From Streptomyces diastaticus subsp. diastaticus (GTDB lineage: Bacteria > Actinomycetota > Actinomycetes > Streptomycetales > Streptomycetaceae): DNA of 64,000 nt. The position numbers and the translations under genes were made by a program. Below are positions 1 through 9,999 of the stretch, one piece after another. The stretch's first letter is position 1. Every line of letters begins with the position of its first letter. The stretch covers positions 1,178,001 through 1,242,000 of the forward strand of contig NZ_BLLN01000005.1 of assembly GCF_011170125.1 (NCBI RefSeq), in the 5' to 3' direction. The notes under the pieces were generated by a model. It searched no databases. It saw only the letters and a list, made by a program, of their open reading frames with translations, and had not been told where the DNA came from.

Positions 1-865
1 CGGCCGGCTGGTAGCCGCGGCCCTTCTCGGTGAGGCAGTGCACGATGACCGGGCCGCCGAACCGCTTGGCGCGGGCCAGTGCCGACTCCAGGGCCTCGAT
101 GTCGTGGCCGTCGATCGGGCCGACGTACTTCAGGCCGAGGTCCTCGAACATGCCCTGGGGGGCGATGAAGTCCTTGAGGCCCTTCTTGGCGCCGTGCAGC
201 GTCTCGTAGAGCGGGCGGCCGACGACCGGGGTGCGCTCCAGGAAGTCCTTGCCGCGGGCGAGGAAGCGCTCGTAGCCGTCGGTGGTGCGCAGGGTCGCCA
301 GGTGGTTGGCGAGGCCGCCGATGGTCGGCGCGTAGGAGCGCTCGTTGTCGTTGACGACGATGACCAGGGGGCGGTCCTTGGCCGCGGCGATGTTGTTGAG
401 CGCCTCCCAGGCCATGCCGCCGGTGAGGGCGCCGTCGCCGATGACGGCGACGACGTGGTCGTCCTTGCCGCGCACCTGGTTGGCCTTGGCGAAGCCGTCG
501 GCCCAGCCGAGCACCGTGGAGGCGTGGCTGTTCTCGATGACGTCGTGCTCGGACTCGGCGCGCGAGGGGTAGCCGGAGAGGCCGCCCTTGGTGCGCAGGC
601 CGGTGAAGTCCTGGCGGCCGGTGAGCAGCTTGTGGACGTACGACTGGTGACCGGTGTCGAAGAGGACCTTGTCCTTCGGTGAGTCGAACACCCGGTGCAG
701 GGCGATCGTCAGCTCCACGACGCCGAGGTTCGGGCCGAGGTGGCCGCCGGTCTTGGAGACGGCGTCGACGAGGAAGGTCCGGATCTCTGCGGCCAGCTCG
801 TCAAGCTGCTCCGGGCTGAGACGGTCCAGATCGCGCGGTCCCGTGATGCGGGTCAGCAGCGGCAC
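1..865 (-). CDS. dxs: 1-deoxy-D-xylulose-5-phosphate synthase, N-terminal part (gene continues beyond the window)
   Basis: Thiamine-diphosphate enzyme that condenses pyruvate and glyceraldehyde 3-phosphate to 1-deoxyxylulose 5-phosphate, the first step of the MEP isoprenoid pathway. About 288 of the usual ~640 residues are present. Visible family marks are the early [13 protein letters not shown] segment and the ThDP motif GDGALTGG followed by VVNDN. The start is GTG at 865 ([14 protein letters not shown]), with GGAGG five bases upstream. A possible -10 hexamer, TAGACT, lies at 914-919 on the minus strand. In S. coelicolor a dxs paralogue (SCO6013, as I recall) also sits next to the xylose transporter, which supports the assignment. 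The 3' end runs off the window, so integrity of the transketolase-like C-terminal half cannot be judged. Confidence 0.95.
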   Translation of the reverse strand, partial: MPLLTRITGPRDLDRLSPEQLDELAAEIRTFLVDAVSKTGGHLGPNLGVVELTIALHRVFDSPKDKVLFDTGHQSYVHKLLTGRQDFTGLRTKGGLSGYPSRAESEHDVIENSHASTVLGWADGFAKANQVRGKDDHVVAVIGDGALTGGMAWEALNNIAAAKDRPLVIVVNDNERSYAPTIGGLANHLATLRTTDGYERFLARGKDFLERTPVVGRPLYETLHGAKKGLKDFIAPQGMFEDLGLKYVGPIDGHDIEALESALARAKRFGGPVIVHCLTEKGRGYQPA

Positions 866-1081
866 CCGTGCCTCCTTGCAGTAGAGCGTCTTCGAGCTTT
901 GCCGGGTCTGTCGAGTCTAATGTTCCGCTTCCCGCGCCCCGCACCGGGCGCCCGGGATCCGCGTCACGCGGACTCGCGGCGATGCTAGTCCTGTCCGGGG
1001 CCGGACGGGTACGCCCGGGGGGCCGTACGGGTGTGCGGGCCGCCTCGGGCGCCCCTCGCCCCGCCCCGGGGCGCACGGCGA

Positions 1082-1111
1082 CGCCCGGCCTCCTCGGGAG
1101 GAGGCCGGGCG
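1082..1111 (-). terminator. Intrinsic hairpin terminator after xylH
   Basis: A perfect 14-bp inverted repeat (CGCCCGGCCTCCTC with its complement) is separated by only two bases. It lies 59 bases beyond the xylH stop codon. No U-tract follows, as is usual for Streptomyces. It separates the xyl operon from dxs. Confidence 0.7.
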
Positions 1112-1169
1112 GGGGTGCGGCGGGCCGTTCCGGGGCCTCTGGGGGGCGGCCCCGGGCCGTCGCCGCGGG

Positions 1170-2533
1170 TCAGGCGCGGCCCGCGGTCTTCTGCGTGCGG
1201 CGGGAGACCGAGTCGATGACGACGGCGGCCAGCAGGACCACACCGGTGATCATGGACTGGACGGCGTCGCTGGAGCTGCCGGACATGTAGAGGCCGGTCA
1301 TGATCGACTGGATGACCAGGATGCCGATCAGCGCGGACCACGGCGTGCCGCGGCCGCCGAAGAGGCTGGTGCCGCCGATCACTGCCGCCGCGATGGCCAG
1401 CATCAGGGTGTCGCCGCCGCCGAGGTTGGAGTCGGCGACGCCGGCCTGGGAGGCGATGAAGAGGCCGCCGAGGCCGCCGAGGAAGCCGGAGACGGTGAAG
1501 ACCGAGATCCGGACCCAGACGACGTTGATGCCGGCCCGGCGGGCCGCCTCGACGCCGCCGCCGACCGCGAAGACCTGGCGGCCGTAGGTGGTGCGCTTCA
1601 GGACGAAGGCGGCGAGCACGACGACGCCGACGAAGACGGTCAGGCCGAGCGGCAGGCCGGCCTCCTGGTTCAGCATCCAGGCGGTGACGAAGGCGAGGGC
1701 GGCGACCACGCCGGAGCGCAGCAGCACCTCGCTGAGCGGCCGGTGCGGCAGCTCGACCGCGCGGCGCCGCCTGCGGTCCAGGAGCTGGCTGCCGAGGTGG
1801 GCGGCGACCGTGACCAGGGCGAGCCCGTAGGCGGCGGCGATGTCGCTGAAGTAGGTGTTGTTCAGGCTGTGGACGACGCCGCCGGAGATGTTGTTGATGC
1901 TGAGCGTGTTGCCCATCACGTAGAGCTGGAGGCCGCTCCAGCCGAGGAAGCCGGCCAGGGTCACCACGAAGGCCGGTACGCCGATCCGGGCGAAGAAGAA
2001 GCCGTGCAGAGCGCCGATCGCAGCGGCCGCCAGCAGGCCCAGGAGGACGGCGAGGCCCTCGTTCAGTTCCTGCTTGACCGCGAGGACCGAGGTCAGCGCG
2101 GCCGTCAGGCCCGCCACCGAGCCGACCGAGAGGTCGATCTCACCGAGCAGCAGGACGAAGACGATGCCGGTGGCGATGAGGCCGGGGCCGACGATGTACT
2201 GCGCGATGTTGGTGAGGTTGGACGGGTCGAGGAACCGGCCGGTGGTGGTCTCGAAGATCGCCCAGATGACGACGAGGCCGACGAGGACCGGGATGGAGCC
2301 CAGCTCGCCGCCCTTGATGCGGCGCTTGAAGTCGGTGAGGTATCCGGTGAAGCCCTGCTCGCGGACGAGCAGCCGCGGGTCGACGGGGGTCAGCGCCTCG
2401 GCGGCGGGCGCGCCCGCGTCGACCGGCTCGGCGGGCGCGGGTACGGCCGTCCTCGTCGCGCCCTCGGCCTCGGCGGGATCCGGGGTGGTGGCCTCGGGGG
2501 CCTGCTCCGGGCTCTTGCCCGGCTGCGTGTCGC

Positions 2534-2537
<4 letters not shown>
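1170..2537 (-). CDS. xylH: Xylose-type ABC transporter permease
   Basis: Integral membrane permease of a ribose/xylose-class (CUT2) ABC importer, 455 aa. A ~75-residue hydrophilic, Pro/Ala/Glu-rich N-terminus precedes a series of membrane helices. The signature LLLGEIDLSVGS segment is followed by GFLGGLGGLFIASQAG and GGTSLFGGRGTPWSALIG, both typical of XylH/RbsC permeases. The GTG start at 2537 has GGAGG upstream and overlaps the xylG stop by 4 nt (GTGA), so translation is probably coupled. It is last in the xylF-xylG-xylH order and is followed by a strong hairpin. D-xylose is assigned from synteny with rok7B7 and from family resemblance; the substrate is not proven by sequence. Confidence 0.9.
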
Positions 2538-3313
<776 letters not shown>

Positions 3314-3509
3314 GAGAACCATCTCCTTCGCCGCCCGGACCCCGCGGCGCGCCGGCGGCGCGAGGGGGACGGGGACGGCCGGGGGTGGGCCGGGCCGGAG
3401 GCCCGGCGGGCAGGTCGGGTCAAGGGGGCCCGGACCGCTCGGGCGGAGCGGCGGGCGGCCGGACGGCGCGCCCCGGTGCGGGGCCGGCCCGCCCGGCGGG
3501 AGGGTGGTG

Positions 3510-3571
3510 CGTACGGCGCCCCGTGCTCCGGGCTGCGGGGCCTGGACATGGGAGCGGCGGGGCGCCGTACG
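3510..3571 (-). repeat. Inverted repeat in the xylF-xylG intercistronic spacer
   Basis: A perfect 14-bp inverted repeat has arms 3510-3523 (CGTACGGCGCCCCG) and 3558-3571, with a 34-base loop. It sits in the 394-base non-coding gap (3314-3707) between the binding-protein and ATPase genes, where I see no coding sequence. In binding-protein operons such stem-loops often stabilise the 3' end of the upstream message or attenuate the rest of the operon. That role is inferred here. Confidence 0.55.
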
Positions 3572-3707
3572 GGTCTCGGAACCGGGACGGCGGCCCGAGG
3601 AGGGTGGGGCGCCGTCCCGGTGTCCCGGAGGGGCGGGTCCGCCCGCCGCGCCCCCGGCCCGCCCGCGCGGGGCCGGTCAGGGGGCGGGCCGGCCCGCCGG
3701 AGGGCTG

Positions 3708-4793
3708 CTACTCGATGCCGGCGTCCGCGCAGGCCTTCTTGAACTCGCCCTTGCAGATCTCGCTCACCTTGTAGAGCTCGTCCTTGATGACCGTGTCCTT
3801 GATGTTGTCCTCGGTCACCACGAAGGCGTCGACCAGAGCGGCCGGGACGCCCTTGGTCGAGGGGCTGTCGATCTTGCTGGTGGCGATGTCGTCGATGGAC
3901 TTGCCCTCGAGCAGCCGGACGGCTATCTCGGCGGTCGGCTCGGCCTCCGGCGCGTAGGGCTTGTAGATGGTGAAGCTCTGGGTGCCCTTCAGGATGCGCT
4001 GGATGCCGGCGAGTTCGGCGTCCTGGCCGCCCACCGGGACGTCCTTGACCTTGGCGGACTCCAGGGCGGCGATGATGCCGCCGGCCATGCCGTCGTTGGC
4101 GGAGTAGACCGCGTCGAAGCCGTCCTTGCCGAGCGCGGTGATGGCGGTGCCCATCTTCTGGCCCGCGATCTGGGCGCTCCACTCGCCGGTCTGCTCGTAG
4201 ACGATCTCCTTGACCTGCTTGTCCAGGACGGAGTGGGCGCCCTTCTTGAACATCGCGGCGTTGGGGTCCGACTCCTTGCCGTTGATCATGACGACACGGG
4301 CGTCGGCGGCCTTGTCGCCCAGCGCCTGGACGATGCCCTCGCCCTGGAGCTTGCCGATCTTCTCGTTGTCGAACGAGACGTAGGCGGAGACGTTGCCCTC
4401 GGCGAGGCGGTCGTACGCGACGACCTTCACGCCCTTCTTCTCGGCGCCGTCGACCCAGGACTTGGTGGCGCCGGAGTCGACGGCGTCCAGGATGATGACC
4501 TTGACGCCGGAGGAGACCAGGTCGTCGAACTGCTGCTTCTGGGTCGAGACGTTCTCGGCGGCGTTCTTGTAGTTGATCTCGCAGTCGTCGCAGAGTTCCT
4601 TGACCTTCGCCTTGATCAGCGGGTAGTCGAAGGACTCGTAGCGGGTGGTGCGGCTCTCGGGCAGGAGAAGGCCGATGGTCTTGTCGTCGGCCTTCTCCTC
4701 CTTGCCGCTGCCGGCCTCACCGCACGCGGCGAGGGAAACCGCCATGGTGAGAGCGGTGGCGGCGGTCGCGGCCCTGCGCAGCTGGGTGTTCAT
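3708..4793 (-). CDS. xylF: Xylose-type ABC transporter substrate-binding lipoprotein
   Basis: Extracytoplasmic sugar receptor of the importer, 361 aa, in the periplasmic-binding-protein type I fold of XylF/RbsB/ChvE. The N-terminus has a basic stretch, a hydrophobic core and lipobox LAAC at residues 21-24, so the mature protein should be lipid-anchored at Cys24. Segments typical of the family include IGLLLPESRTTRYESFDYPL, VIILDAVDSGA, SFDNEKIGKLQGEGI and the hinge-region VGGQDAELAGIQRI. ATG 4793 has GGGAGG eight bases upstream. It is the first gene of xylFGH and lies directly downstream of rok7B7. Higher expression of the receptor than of xylGH would fit the hairpin downstream. Confidence 0.93.
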   Translation of the reverse strand: MNTQLRRAATAATALTMAVSLAACGEAGSGKEEKADDKTIGLLLPESRTTRYESFDYPLIKAKVKELCDDCEINYKNAAENVSTQKQQFDDLVSSGVKVIILDAVDSGATKSWVDGAEKKGVKVVAYDRLAEGNVSAYVSFDNEKIGKLQGEGIVQALGDKAADARVVMINGKESDPNAAMFKKGAHSVLDKQVKEIVYEQTGEWSAQIAGQKMGTAITALGKDGFDAVYSANDGMAGGIIAALESAKVKDVPVGGQDAELAGIQRILKGTQSFTIYKPYAPEAEPTAEIAVRLLEGKSIDDIATSKIDSPSTKGVPAALVDAFVVTEDNIKDTVIKDELYKVSEICKGEFKKACADAGIE

Positions 4794-4870
4794 CTGTCCA
4801 ACCTCCCTGACATGGCCGCGCCGATGCGACCGAGGTGGCTGGAAGTCAACTCGGCCCGCACAGCGGCGTC

Positions 4871-4885
4871 AAGGAGTAAATCCTT
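4871..4885. promoter_or_regulatory. Candidate operator upstream of xylF
   Basis: AAGGAgtaaaTCCTT is a 15-base interrupted palindrome, AT-richer than its surroundings. It sits in the 173-base gap between rok7B7 and xylF, about 80 bases upstream of the xylF start. On the minus strand it lies next to TTGACG, a possible -35 element. It could be the Rok7B7 site for xylF, but I know no consensus that would confirm this. Confidence 0.3.
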
Positions 4886-4966
4886 AACGAGATGACAACG
4901 GTGCCATGCGTTCTCTAAATGAATGCAGGAGTGGGTTGCGGAGCCGCCCCGTCCAGAAGGGTCGAA

Positions 4967-6118
4967 TCACCCATCTCGCGCAGCGCCAGGCGAGGCGAGC
5001 GCGCCCAGCACCTCGGCCCGTCCCCCCAGCGAGCCGGGCACCAGCTCGAGCTGGCGGGCGGCGCTCGGGATGGCGTACCGGCCCACCGAGGTGCGGATCG
5101 GGCCCAGCACCAGTTCGCCCGCCTCGGCCAGATCACCGCCGACCACCACGCGGCTCGGGTTCAGGAGGTTGCACAGGCTCGCGACGCCGCTGCCGATGTG
5201 CCGGCCGACGTCGGCGACGACCCGGCGGCAGCCCGGGTCGCCCTCCTGGGCCAGCTCGACCACCTTCTCCATGGTCAGCCCGGCGCCGTGGGTCGGCTCC
5301 AGCAGCGGCAGCACGTACCGGGCGGCGGTGAAGGTCTCCAGGCAGCCGCGGTTGCCGCAGCGGCAGACCGGGCCCGACTCGTCGAGGGTGATGTGGCCGA
5401 TCTCGCCGGCCGTGCCGCCTGGCCCCCGGTAGATCTGGCCGTCGATGACGAGCCCGGCGCCCACTCCCCCGGCCACCTTGATGTACGCCAGGTCGCGCAC
5501 GCCGCGCCCGCTTCCCCAGACCAGCTCGCCGAGGGCGCCGAGGTTGGCGTCGTTGTCCACGGCGACGGGCACGCCGAGCCGTTCGCCGAGGGCGTGGGCG
5601 GGCTGGGTGCCGGACCAGCCGGGCAGTATCGAGGTGGAGCCGAGCATTCCGGAGGCGACGTCGATGGGCCCCGGCACACCGAGGCCCACCCCGGCGACCT
5701 TGGCGCGGTCCACTCCGGTGGCGTCGAGGAGGCGGCCGACCAGCAGTTCGGCGCGGTCGAAACCCTGCTCGGCGGAGGCGTCCACGTCGAGCGGCTCGGC
5801 CTCCTCGGCGAGGATCTGGTGGGCGAGGTTGCCGACGGCGACCCTGAGGTGGGTGTGGCCGAAGTCGACGCCGATGACGATGCCGGCGTCCCCGCTGAGC
5901 GAGACGCTGCGCGCGCGGCGGCCGCCCGCCGAGGTGGGGGTCACCTCGACGGTGCCGCCCTCCTTCAACTCCCGGACGATGTTGGAGACGGTGGCGGCGG
6001 AGAGGCCGGTGGTCCGGGCGATCTCCGCCTGGGTGAGCGACCCGGAGAGCCGCACGGCCCGCACCACCCGCTCCAGATTGGCCCTGTGCAGCGACGACTG
6101 CGACCCCGGTGTCTCCAT
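4967..6118 (-). CDS. rok7B7: ROK-family transcriptional regulator Rok7B7
   Basis: DNA-binding regulator of the ROK family, 383 aa. The N-terminus carries a winged helix-turn-helix (about residues 15-60, LTQAEIARTTGLSAATVSNIVREL). The ROK sugar-kinase-like domain follows, with VDFGHTHLRVAV, GVGLGVPGPID and the zinc-binding set GH(241-242) plus CxCGNRGCLE (Cys252, 254, 259). The S. coelicolor orthologue SCO6008 affects xylose uptake, carbon catabolite repression and antibiotic production, and has this same neighbourhood between xylFGH and a sugar ABC operon. GTG 6130 is an alternative start, but AGGA abuts it; ATG 6118 (METPGSQSS) fits family N-termini. It lies upstream of xylF on the same strand. 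Confidence 0.9.
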   Translation of the reverse strand: METPGSQSSLHRANLERVVRAVRLSGSLTQAEIARTTGLSAATVSNIVRELKEGGTVEVTPTSAGGRRARSVSLSGDAGIVIGVDFGHTHLRVAVGNLAHQILAEEAEPLDVDASAEQGFDRAELLVGRLLDATGVDRAKVAGVGLGVPGPIDVASGMLGSTSILPGWSGTQPAHALGERLGVPVAVDNDANLGALGELVWGSGRGVRDLAYIKVAGGVGAGLVIDGQIYRGPGGTAGEIGHITLDESGPVCRCGNRGCLETFTAARYVLPLLEPTHGAGLTMEKVVELAQEGDPGCRRVVADVGRHIGSGVASLCNLLNPSRVVVGGDLAEAGELVLGPIRTSVGRYAIPSAARQLELVPGSLGGRAEVLGALASPGAARDG

Positions 6119-6312
6119 CGGCCTATCCACTCCTGCCCGCTGCCGGGCGGCCCCGCGGCCGCCCGCCGGGCGACCAGCCCCGGCGGAGCGGTCCGCACTG
6201 TGTACAAGTTCTGAAACTCAAGCACAGCTTGCGGCGTGGGATCCGTCAAGGGCTCGACACGGACGGGGAGACGGCGGCCAGGGCCGCGCTCCGGGCGCCC
6301 CCGGCAAACGGG

Positions 6313-6351
6313 CACGGGCCCGCCCCCGGGAGTCCCGGAGACAGGCCCGTG
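6313..6351 (-). terminator. Two-step hairpin terminator after the sugar ABC permease gene
   Basis: An outer 8-bp stem (6313-6320 with 6344-6351) encloses a small inner CCGGG/CCCGG hairpin. It begins 26 bases after the stop codon of the upstream permease gene and separates that operon from rok7B7. Confidence 0.5.
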
Positions 6352-6376
6352 GGGCCGCCTGGTGGCCGTCGGGCCG

Positions 6377-7318
6377 CTACTTCAGCGCACCGGCGGTGAG
6401 TCCGGCGACCACCTGCCGCTGGAAGACGATGTACGCGCCGAGCACCGGCAGCATCGCCATCACCAGCCCGGCGAAGAGGCCGGACCAGTCGCCCTTGTAC
6501 CCCTGGCTGACGGCGAGTTGGACCAGGCCCTGGGAGAGGACCTTGCGGTCCGGGTCGGTGTTGAGCACCGTCGGCAGCAGGTACTGGTTCCACTGGCCGA
6601 GGAAGTTGAAGATGCCCACGCTGACCAGTCCGGGCTTGGCCATCGGCAGCATGACCTGGAAGAACGTCCGGCTGTGCGAGGCCCCGTCGATGAGCGCGGC
6701 CTCCGCCACCGAGGTCGGCAGGGTGCGGAAGAAGGCGGTCAGGAAGAAGACCGTGAACGGCAGCGAGTAGGCGATGTAGACCAGGATCAGGCCGTGCGTC
6801 GTGTTGAGCAGACCCAGGTTGTTCATCACGAAGAAGAGCGGGACCAGCGCCAGGATCACCGGGAAGCTGAGGCCGCCGATGAACAGGAAGTAGACGAACC
6901 GGTTGCCGGGGAAGTCGAACCGCGCCAGTACGTAGGCGGCCATCGACCCCAGCAGCAGGGTACCGATCAGGGAGCCGGCCACCACGATGACGGTGGTGAG
7001 GAAGTACTCGCTCATGTGCGCCTGGGTCCAGGCGCGCGACCAGTTCTCGAAGTGCAGCTTGTCCGGGAGCGACCACGGCGAGTCGAAGATCGACTTGTCG
7101 TCCTTGAAGGAGGTCATGACCGCCCACAGCAGCGGCATCGCCACCAGGAACGCCCAGATGACCAGCACGCCGTGGGAGAAGACGTTGAGCGTGCCGCCGG
7201 TCCTGGACTGCCCCTCGGAGGCCGGGGGCGGCGTGCCGGGTGCCGGGCGCCGGGCGGGCGGACCGGGGTCGCCCGGCCCGTCGGCCTTGCGCACGAGGTC
7301 GGGGTCGGTGGTCTTCAT
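6377..7318 (-). CDS. Carbohydrate ABC transporter permease (MalG type)
   Basis: One of two membrane permeases of a CUT1-type sugar importer, 313 aa. A ~45-residue hydrophilic N-terminus is followed by about six membrane helices. The cytoplasmic EAA loop reads EAALIDGASHSRTFFQVMLP, which docks the ATPase. ATG 7318 is chosen over an upstream in-frame codon because GGAG lies seven bases before it, and only one base separates it from the stop of the preceding permease gene. No ATP-binding gene is in this cluster; CUT1 importers in Streptomyces usually share the MsiK ATPase encoded elsewhere. Position matches SCO6007/6006 beside rok7B7. Substrate unknown. Confidence 0.88.
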   Translation of the reverse strand: MKTTDPDLVRKADGPGDPGPPARRPAPGTPPPASEGQSRTGGTLNVFSHGVLVIWAFLVAMPLLWAVMTSFKDDKSIFDSPWSLPDKLHFENWSRAWTQAHMSEYFLTTVIVVAGSLIGTLLLGSMAAYVLARFDFPGNRFVYFLFIGGLSFPVILALVPLFFVMNNLGLLNTTHGLILVYIAYSLPFTVFFLTAFFRTLPTSVAEAALIDGASHSRTFFQVMLPMAKPGLVSVGIFNFLGQWNQYLLPTVLNTDPDRKVLSQGLVQLAVSQGYKGDWSGLFAGLVMAMLPVLGAYIVFQRQVVAGLTAGALK

Positions 7319-7319
7319 C

Positions 7320-8243
7320 TCAGAACTCCAGCCGTTCACGCCGGCCGACCCGCGACACCAGGGCCGCGAAGGCCAGGGTGACGATCAGCAGGGCGACGCC
7401 GATGGTGGTCGCGTAGGCCGCCTGGCCGCCCACGAACGCCTTCTGGTAGACGAGCAGCGGCAGGACGGTGGTGGAATCGGCCGGTCCGCCGGGGCCCACG
7501 GTCATGATGTGGACGATCGCGAAGGACTCCGCGCCGAGGGCGAGGATGCCCATGTAGATCCAGCCGGACTGCACGGTGTCCCAGAGCAGCGGCACGGTGA
7601 TGCGGAAGAACGTGGTGACGCGCCCGGCGCCGTCGAGCAGGGCCGCCTCGTAGTAGTCCTTGGGGATGGAGGCCATCCCGGCGGAGAAGAGGACGACGAA
7701 GAAGCCGGTGGTGGACCAGACGATGACCGCCATGACGCACCAGAGGGCGAAGTCCGGGTCGCCGAGCCAGTTCTTCTGGAGCCCGTCCAGGCCCAGGATG
7801 CCGAGGGCCGAGTTGAGGGCGCCGCTGTTGGGGTTGTAGGCGAAGCGGAAGAGCAGGGCGACGATGGCGATCGACAGCACCTGCGGGAAGAAGTAGACGA
7901 TCTTGTAGAAGGACGAGCCGCGGACGCCGGCGATGGCCGCGCCCTTCCGGCGCCGCCCGCCGACGTTGATCATGAACGCGAAGAAGAGCGCGAGCCCGAG
8001 CGTCACCACGGGCAGCAGCAGCACGAAGGTCACGCTGTGCTGGAGCGCCTTCCAGAAGGTGCCGTCGCCGAACATCCGCGCGTAGTTGTCGAACCCGACC
8101 AGTGAGAACTCCGGGCTGAGCCCGGTCCAGTCCGTGAACGAGTAGAAGATGGACTGGATGAACGGCCAGATGACGAAGAGTGCGTAGATCGCCAGAGGGA
8201 CGATCAGAAAGCCCGCGATGAAGCGGTATTTACCGTGCTGCAT
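7320..8243 (-). CDS. Carbohydrate ABC transporter permease (MalF type)
   Basis: Second membrane permease of the CUT1 sugar importer, 307 aa. It has an N-terminal membrane anchor (FLIVPLAIYALFVIWPFIQSI), several further helices and the EAA motif EAALLDGAGRVTTFFRITVP. It sits between the binding-protein gene (85-base gap) and the second permease gene (1-base gap), so the three form one transcript from the promoter near 9970-9999. Codon use and GC match the neighbours. Confidence 0.9.
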   Translation of the reverse strand: MQHGKYRFIAGFLIVPLAIYALFVIWPFIQSIFYSFTDWTGLSPEFSLVGFDNYARMFGDGTFWKALQHSVTFVLLLPVVTLGLALFFAFMINVGGRRRKGAAIAGVRGSSFYKIVYFFPQVLSIAIVALLFRFAYNPNSGALNSALGILGLDGLQKNWLGDPDFALWCVMAVIVWSTTGFFVVLFSAGMASIPKDYYEAALLDGAGRVTTFFRITVPLLWDTVQSGWIYMGILALGAESFAIVHIMTVGPGGPADSTTVLPLLVYQKAFVGGQAAYATTIGVALLIVTLAFAALVSRVGRRERLEF

Positions 8244-8328
8244 GTGGTGTCGACCCCGAATCCCCGGCGGGTGCCGCCGCGCTGCCGGGGTCGCGGGCCC
8301 GCACCCGGCGGGCCCGCGACCGCCTGTC

Positions 8329-9756
8329 TCACTTGTGCCGGTAGTGCTTGATGGAGTCGTCCTTGGCCGCCGCGTCGGCGAACTCCTGGCACTTCTTCAT
8401 CGCCTCGGCGGGGGTCATGCGGCCCGCCATCATCTCGCCGATCGCGCCGGCGCCGATCTTCTGCTTCTGCAGCTCCACGTACCAGTCCTGCAGGCGCGGG
8501 TTGAGGATGTTCTCCCCGGCCTTCTCCAGGGCGGCGACGGCCGACTTGAGGGCGGAGGTCAGCTCCAGCCCCTCGGTGCCGCCGTCGAGGGCGGTCAGCG
8601 ACTTCACCTTGCTGGTGAAGTTCTTCGAGGAGTTCTCGCTGAGCATGATGCGCATCTGCTCCATGCCGCCGTCCGGGTTCTTCGCCTTCTTCGGGACGAT
8701 GAACGGCTCGCCGCCGGAGGCCCACAGGGTGCCGAAGGGCAGCTTGTCGGAGCTGTCCAGGCTGGAGGGGGCGGCCACCTTCATCTCGAAGTCGTCCGGC
8801 GTCGTGCCGGCCGCCTCGTTCTCCACCCAGGAGCCGTTGGGCAGGAACAGGGCCTTGCCCTGGGTCCAGGCGGTCTGCGACTCGACGTGGTCGATGCCGG
8901 GCGTGCCCTTGAGCACGTACCCCTTCTTGTACAGCTCGTAGTACGCCTCGAAACCGGCCTTGACCGCCGGGTGCTTCCAGGCGCCCGGCTCCAGGTTGTC
9001 GATGGCGTCGAGGACCTCGCGGCCGCCGATCTTGCCGATGAACGGGTAGAGCGAGAAGGGGATGTAGTACGGGTACTTGCCCGCGTACGTCCAGCCGGCG
9101 ATGCCCTTCTTCTTCGCCTTGGCGCAGAGCGCCAGCATGCCGTCCCAGTCCTCCGGGTACTCCGCGTCGAGCTTGTCGAGCGCGGTCTGCGAGTACCAGA
9201 CGCCGTACACCGTGTAGGCGTAGTTGAGGATGTAGCAGGCGTCGCCGTCGTACTGGCCCATCTCGATGATGCCGGGCCGCAGGATGTCGCGGACCTTCTT
9301 CGACGGGTCGTCGATCGAGGGGGCGTCGAGCAGCGGGGTGAGGTCGGCGAGCTGGTCCTTGCCGACCAGGACGCCCATGTCCATCTGCTCGGCACCGGAG
9401 TTGTCGATGAGGTCCGGCGGGGTGCCGCCGTTGAAGCGCGGCTGGAGCTCCGACTGGATCTTCTGCGTGGAGCCGAACTTGACCTTGGCCTTCGGGTACG
9501 CCTTCTCGTACGCCTTGACCGCGTCCTCGGCGTACTCGACACCGAAGCCGCCGTCGAAGAGGACGAAGTCCAGCGGGGCCGAGGCGTTGACGCCGAGCGG
9601 GTTGTCCTTGCTCTTCTCGCCCTTCTCGACCTTGCCGTCGGCCGAGTCGCCGCTGGCGCAGGCCGACAGGAAGCTCATCGTGGGGACGGAGATCAGCCCG
9701 AGGGCCGCCGACCGCTTGATGAGAGAGCGCCGGTCGATTCCTGAGGTGGAACCCAT
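8329..9756 (-). CDS. Carbohydrate ABC transporter substrate-binding lipoprotein
   Basis: Extracytoplasmic receptor of the CUT1 importer, 475 aa, in the MalE-like (SBP_bac_1) class. The N-terminus has twin arginines at 9-10 (DRRSLIKRSAALG) and lipobox LSAC at 30-33, so Tat export followed by lipidation is plausible. The mature part shows FNGGTPPDLIDNSGAEQMDMG and the Trp/Tyr-rich sugar-site segments expected of oligosaccharide receptors. ATG 9756 has GAGGA seven bases upstream; longer in-frame extensions lack family resemblance. Position corresponds to SCO6005. The ligand is not evident; regulation by Rok7B7 or carbon catabolite control is an inference from location. Confidence 0.9.
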   Translation of the reverse strand: MGSTSGIDRRSLIKRSAALGLISVPTMSFLSACASGDSADGKVEKGEKSKDNPLGVNASAPLDFVLFDGGFGVEYAEDAVKAYEKAYPKAKVKFGSTQKIQSELQPRFNGGTPPDLIDNSGAEQMDMGVLVGKDQLADLTPLLDAPSIDDPSKKVRDILRPGIIEMGQYDGDACYILNYAYTVYGVWYSQTALDKLDAEYPEDWDGMLALCAKAKKKGIAGWTYAGKYPYYIPFSLYPFIGKIGGREVLDAIDNLEPGAWKHPAVKAGFEAYYELYKKGYVLKGTPGIDHVESQTAWTQGKALFLPNGSWVENEAAGTTPDDFEMKVAAPSSLDSSDKLPFGTLWASGGEPFIVPKKAKNPDGGMEQMRIMLSENSSKNFTSKVKSLTALDGGTEGLELTSALKSAVAALEKAGENILNPRLQDWYVELQKQKIGAGAIGEMMAGRMTPAEAMKKCQEFADAAAKDDSIKHYRHK

Positions 9757-9969
9757 GCTCAAGTCCTCGCTTTCTCCAGGACTCAGGCGGTGAACCGGAA
9801 CCTCCCCGGCACCGCTGGTGATGTGAAGCTGGGGTCGTGCTGGATGTGCGACGGTGCTGGGTTCACGGGACGCGAGAGGGGGCTGGGGGAGACACTGTGC
9901 TCCCCGGGTCCCCCGGGGCTCCCCCTGACCCGTCCGGTCCGGGGCGAAGGCTCCGGGCGGACGCCGACA

Positions 9970-9999
9970 GGTATAGTCCACTCCTCGCGCGGGCTGCAA
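9970..9999 (-). promoter_or_regulatory. Predicted promoter of the sugar ABC operon
   Basis: The minus strand carries TTGCAG (9994-9999), an 18-base spacer and TATACC (9970-9975), close to the sigma-HrdB consensus. The start codon of the binding-protein gene is about 205 bases downstream, leaving a long leader. Confidence 0.5.

Noticed and set aside
6190..6240. Apparent -10 (TACACA) with an AGTT-4-AACT repeat upstream of rok7B7
   Set aside because: No acceptable -35 at proper spacing and the arms are only 4 bp, so I did not list it as a promoter or operator.
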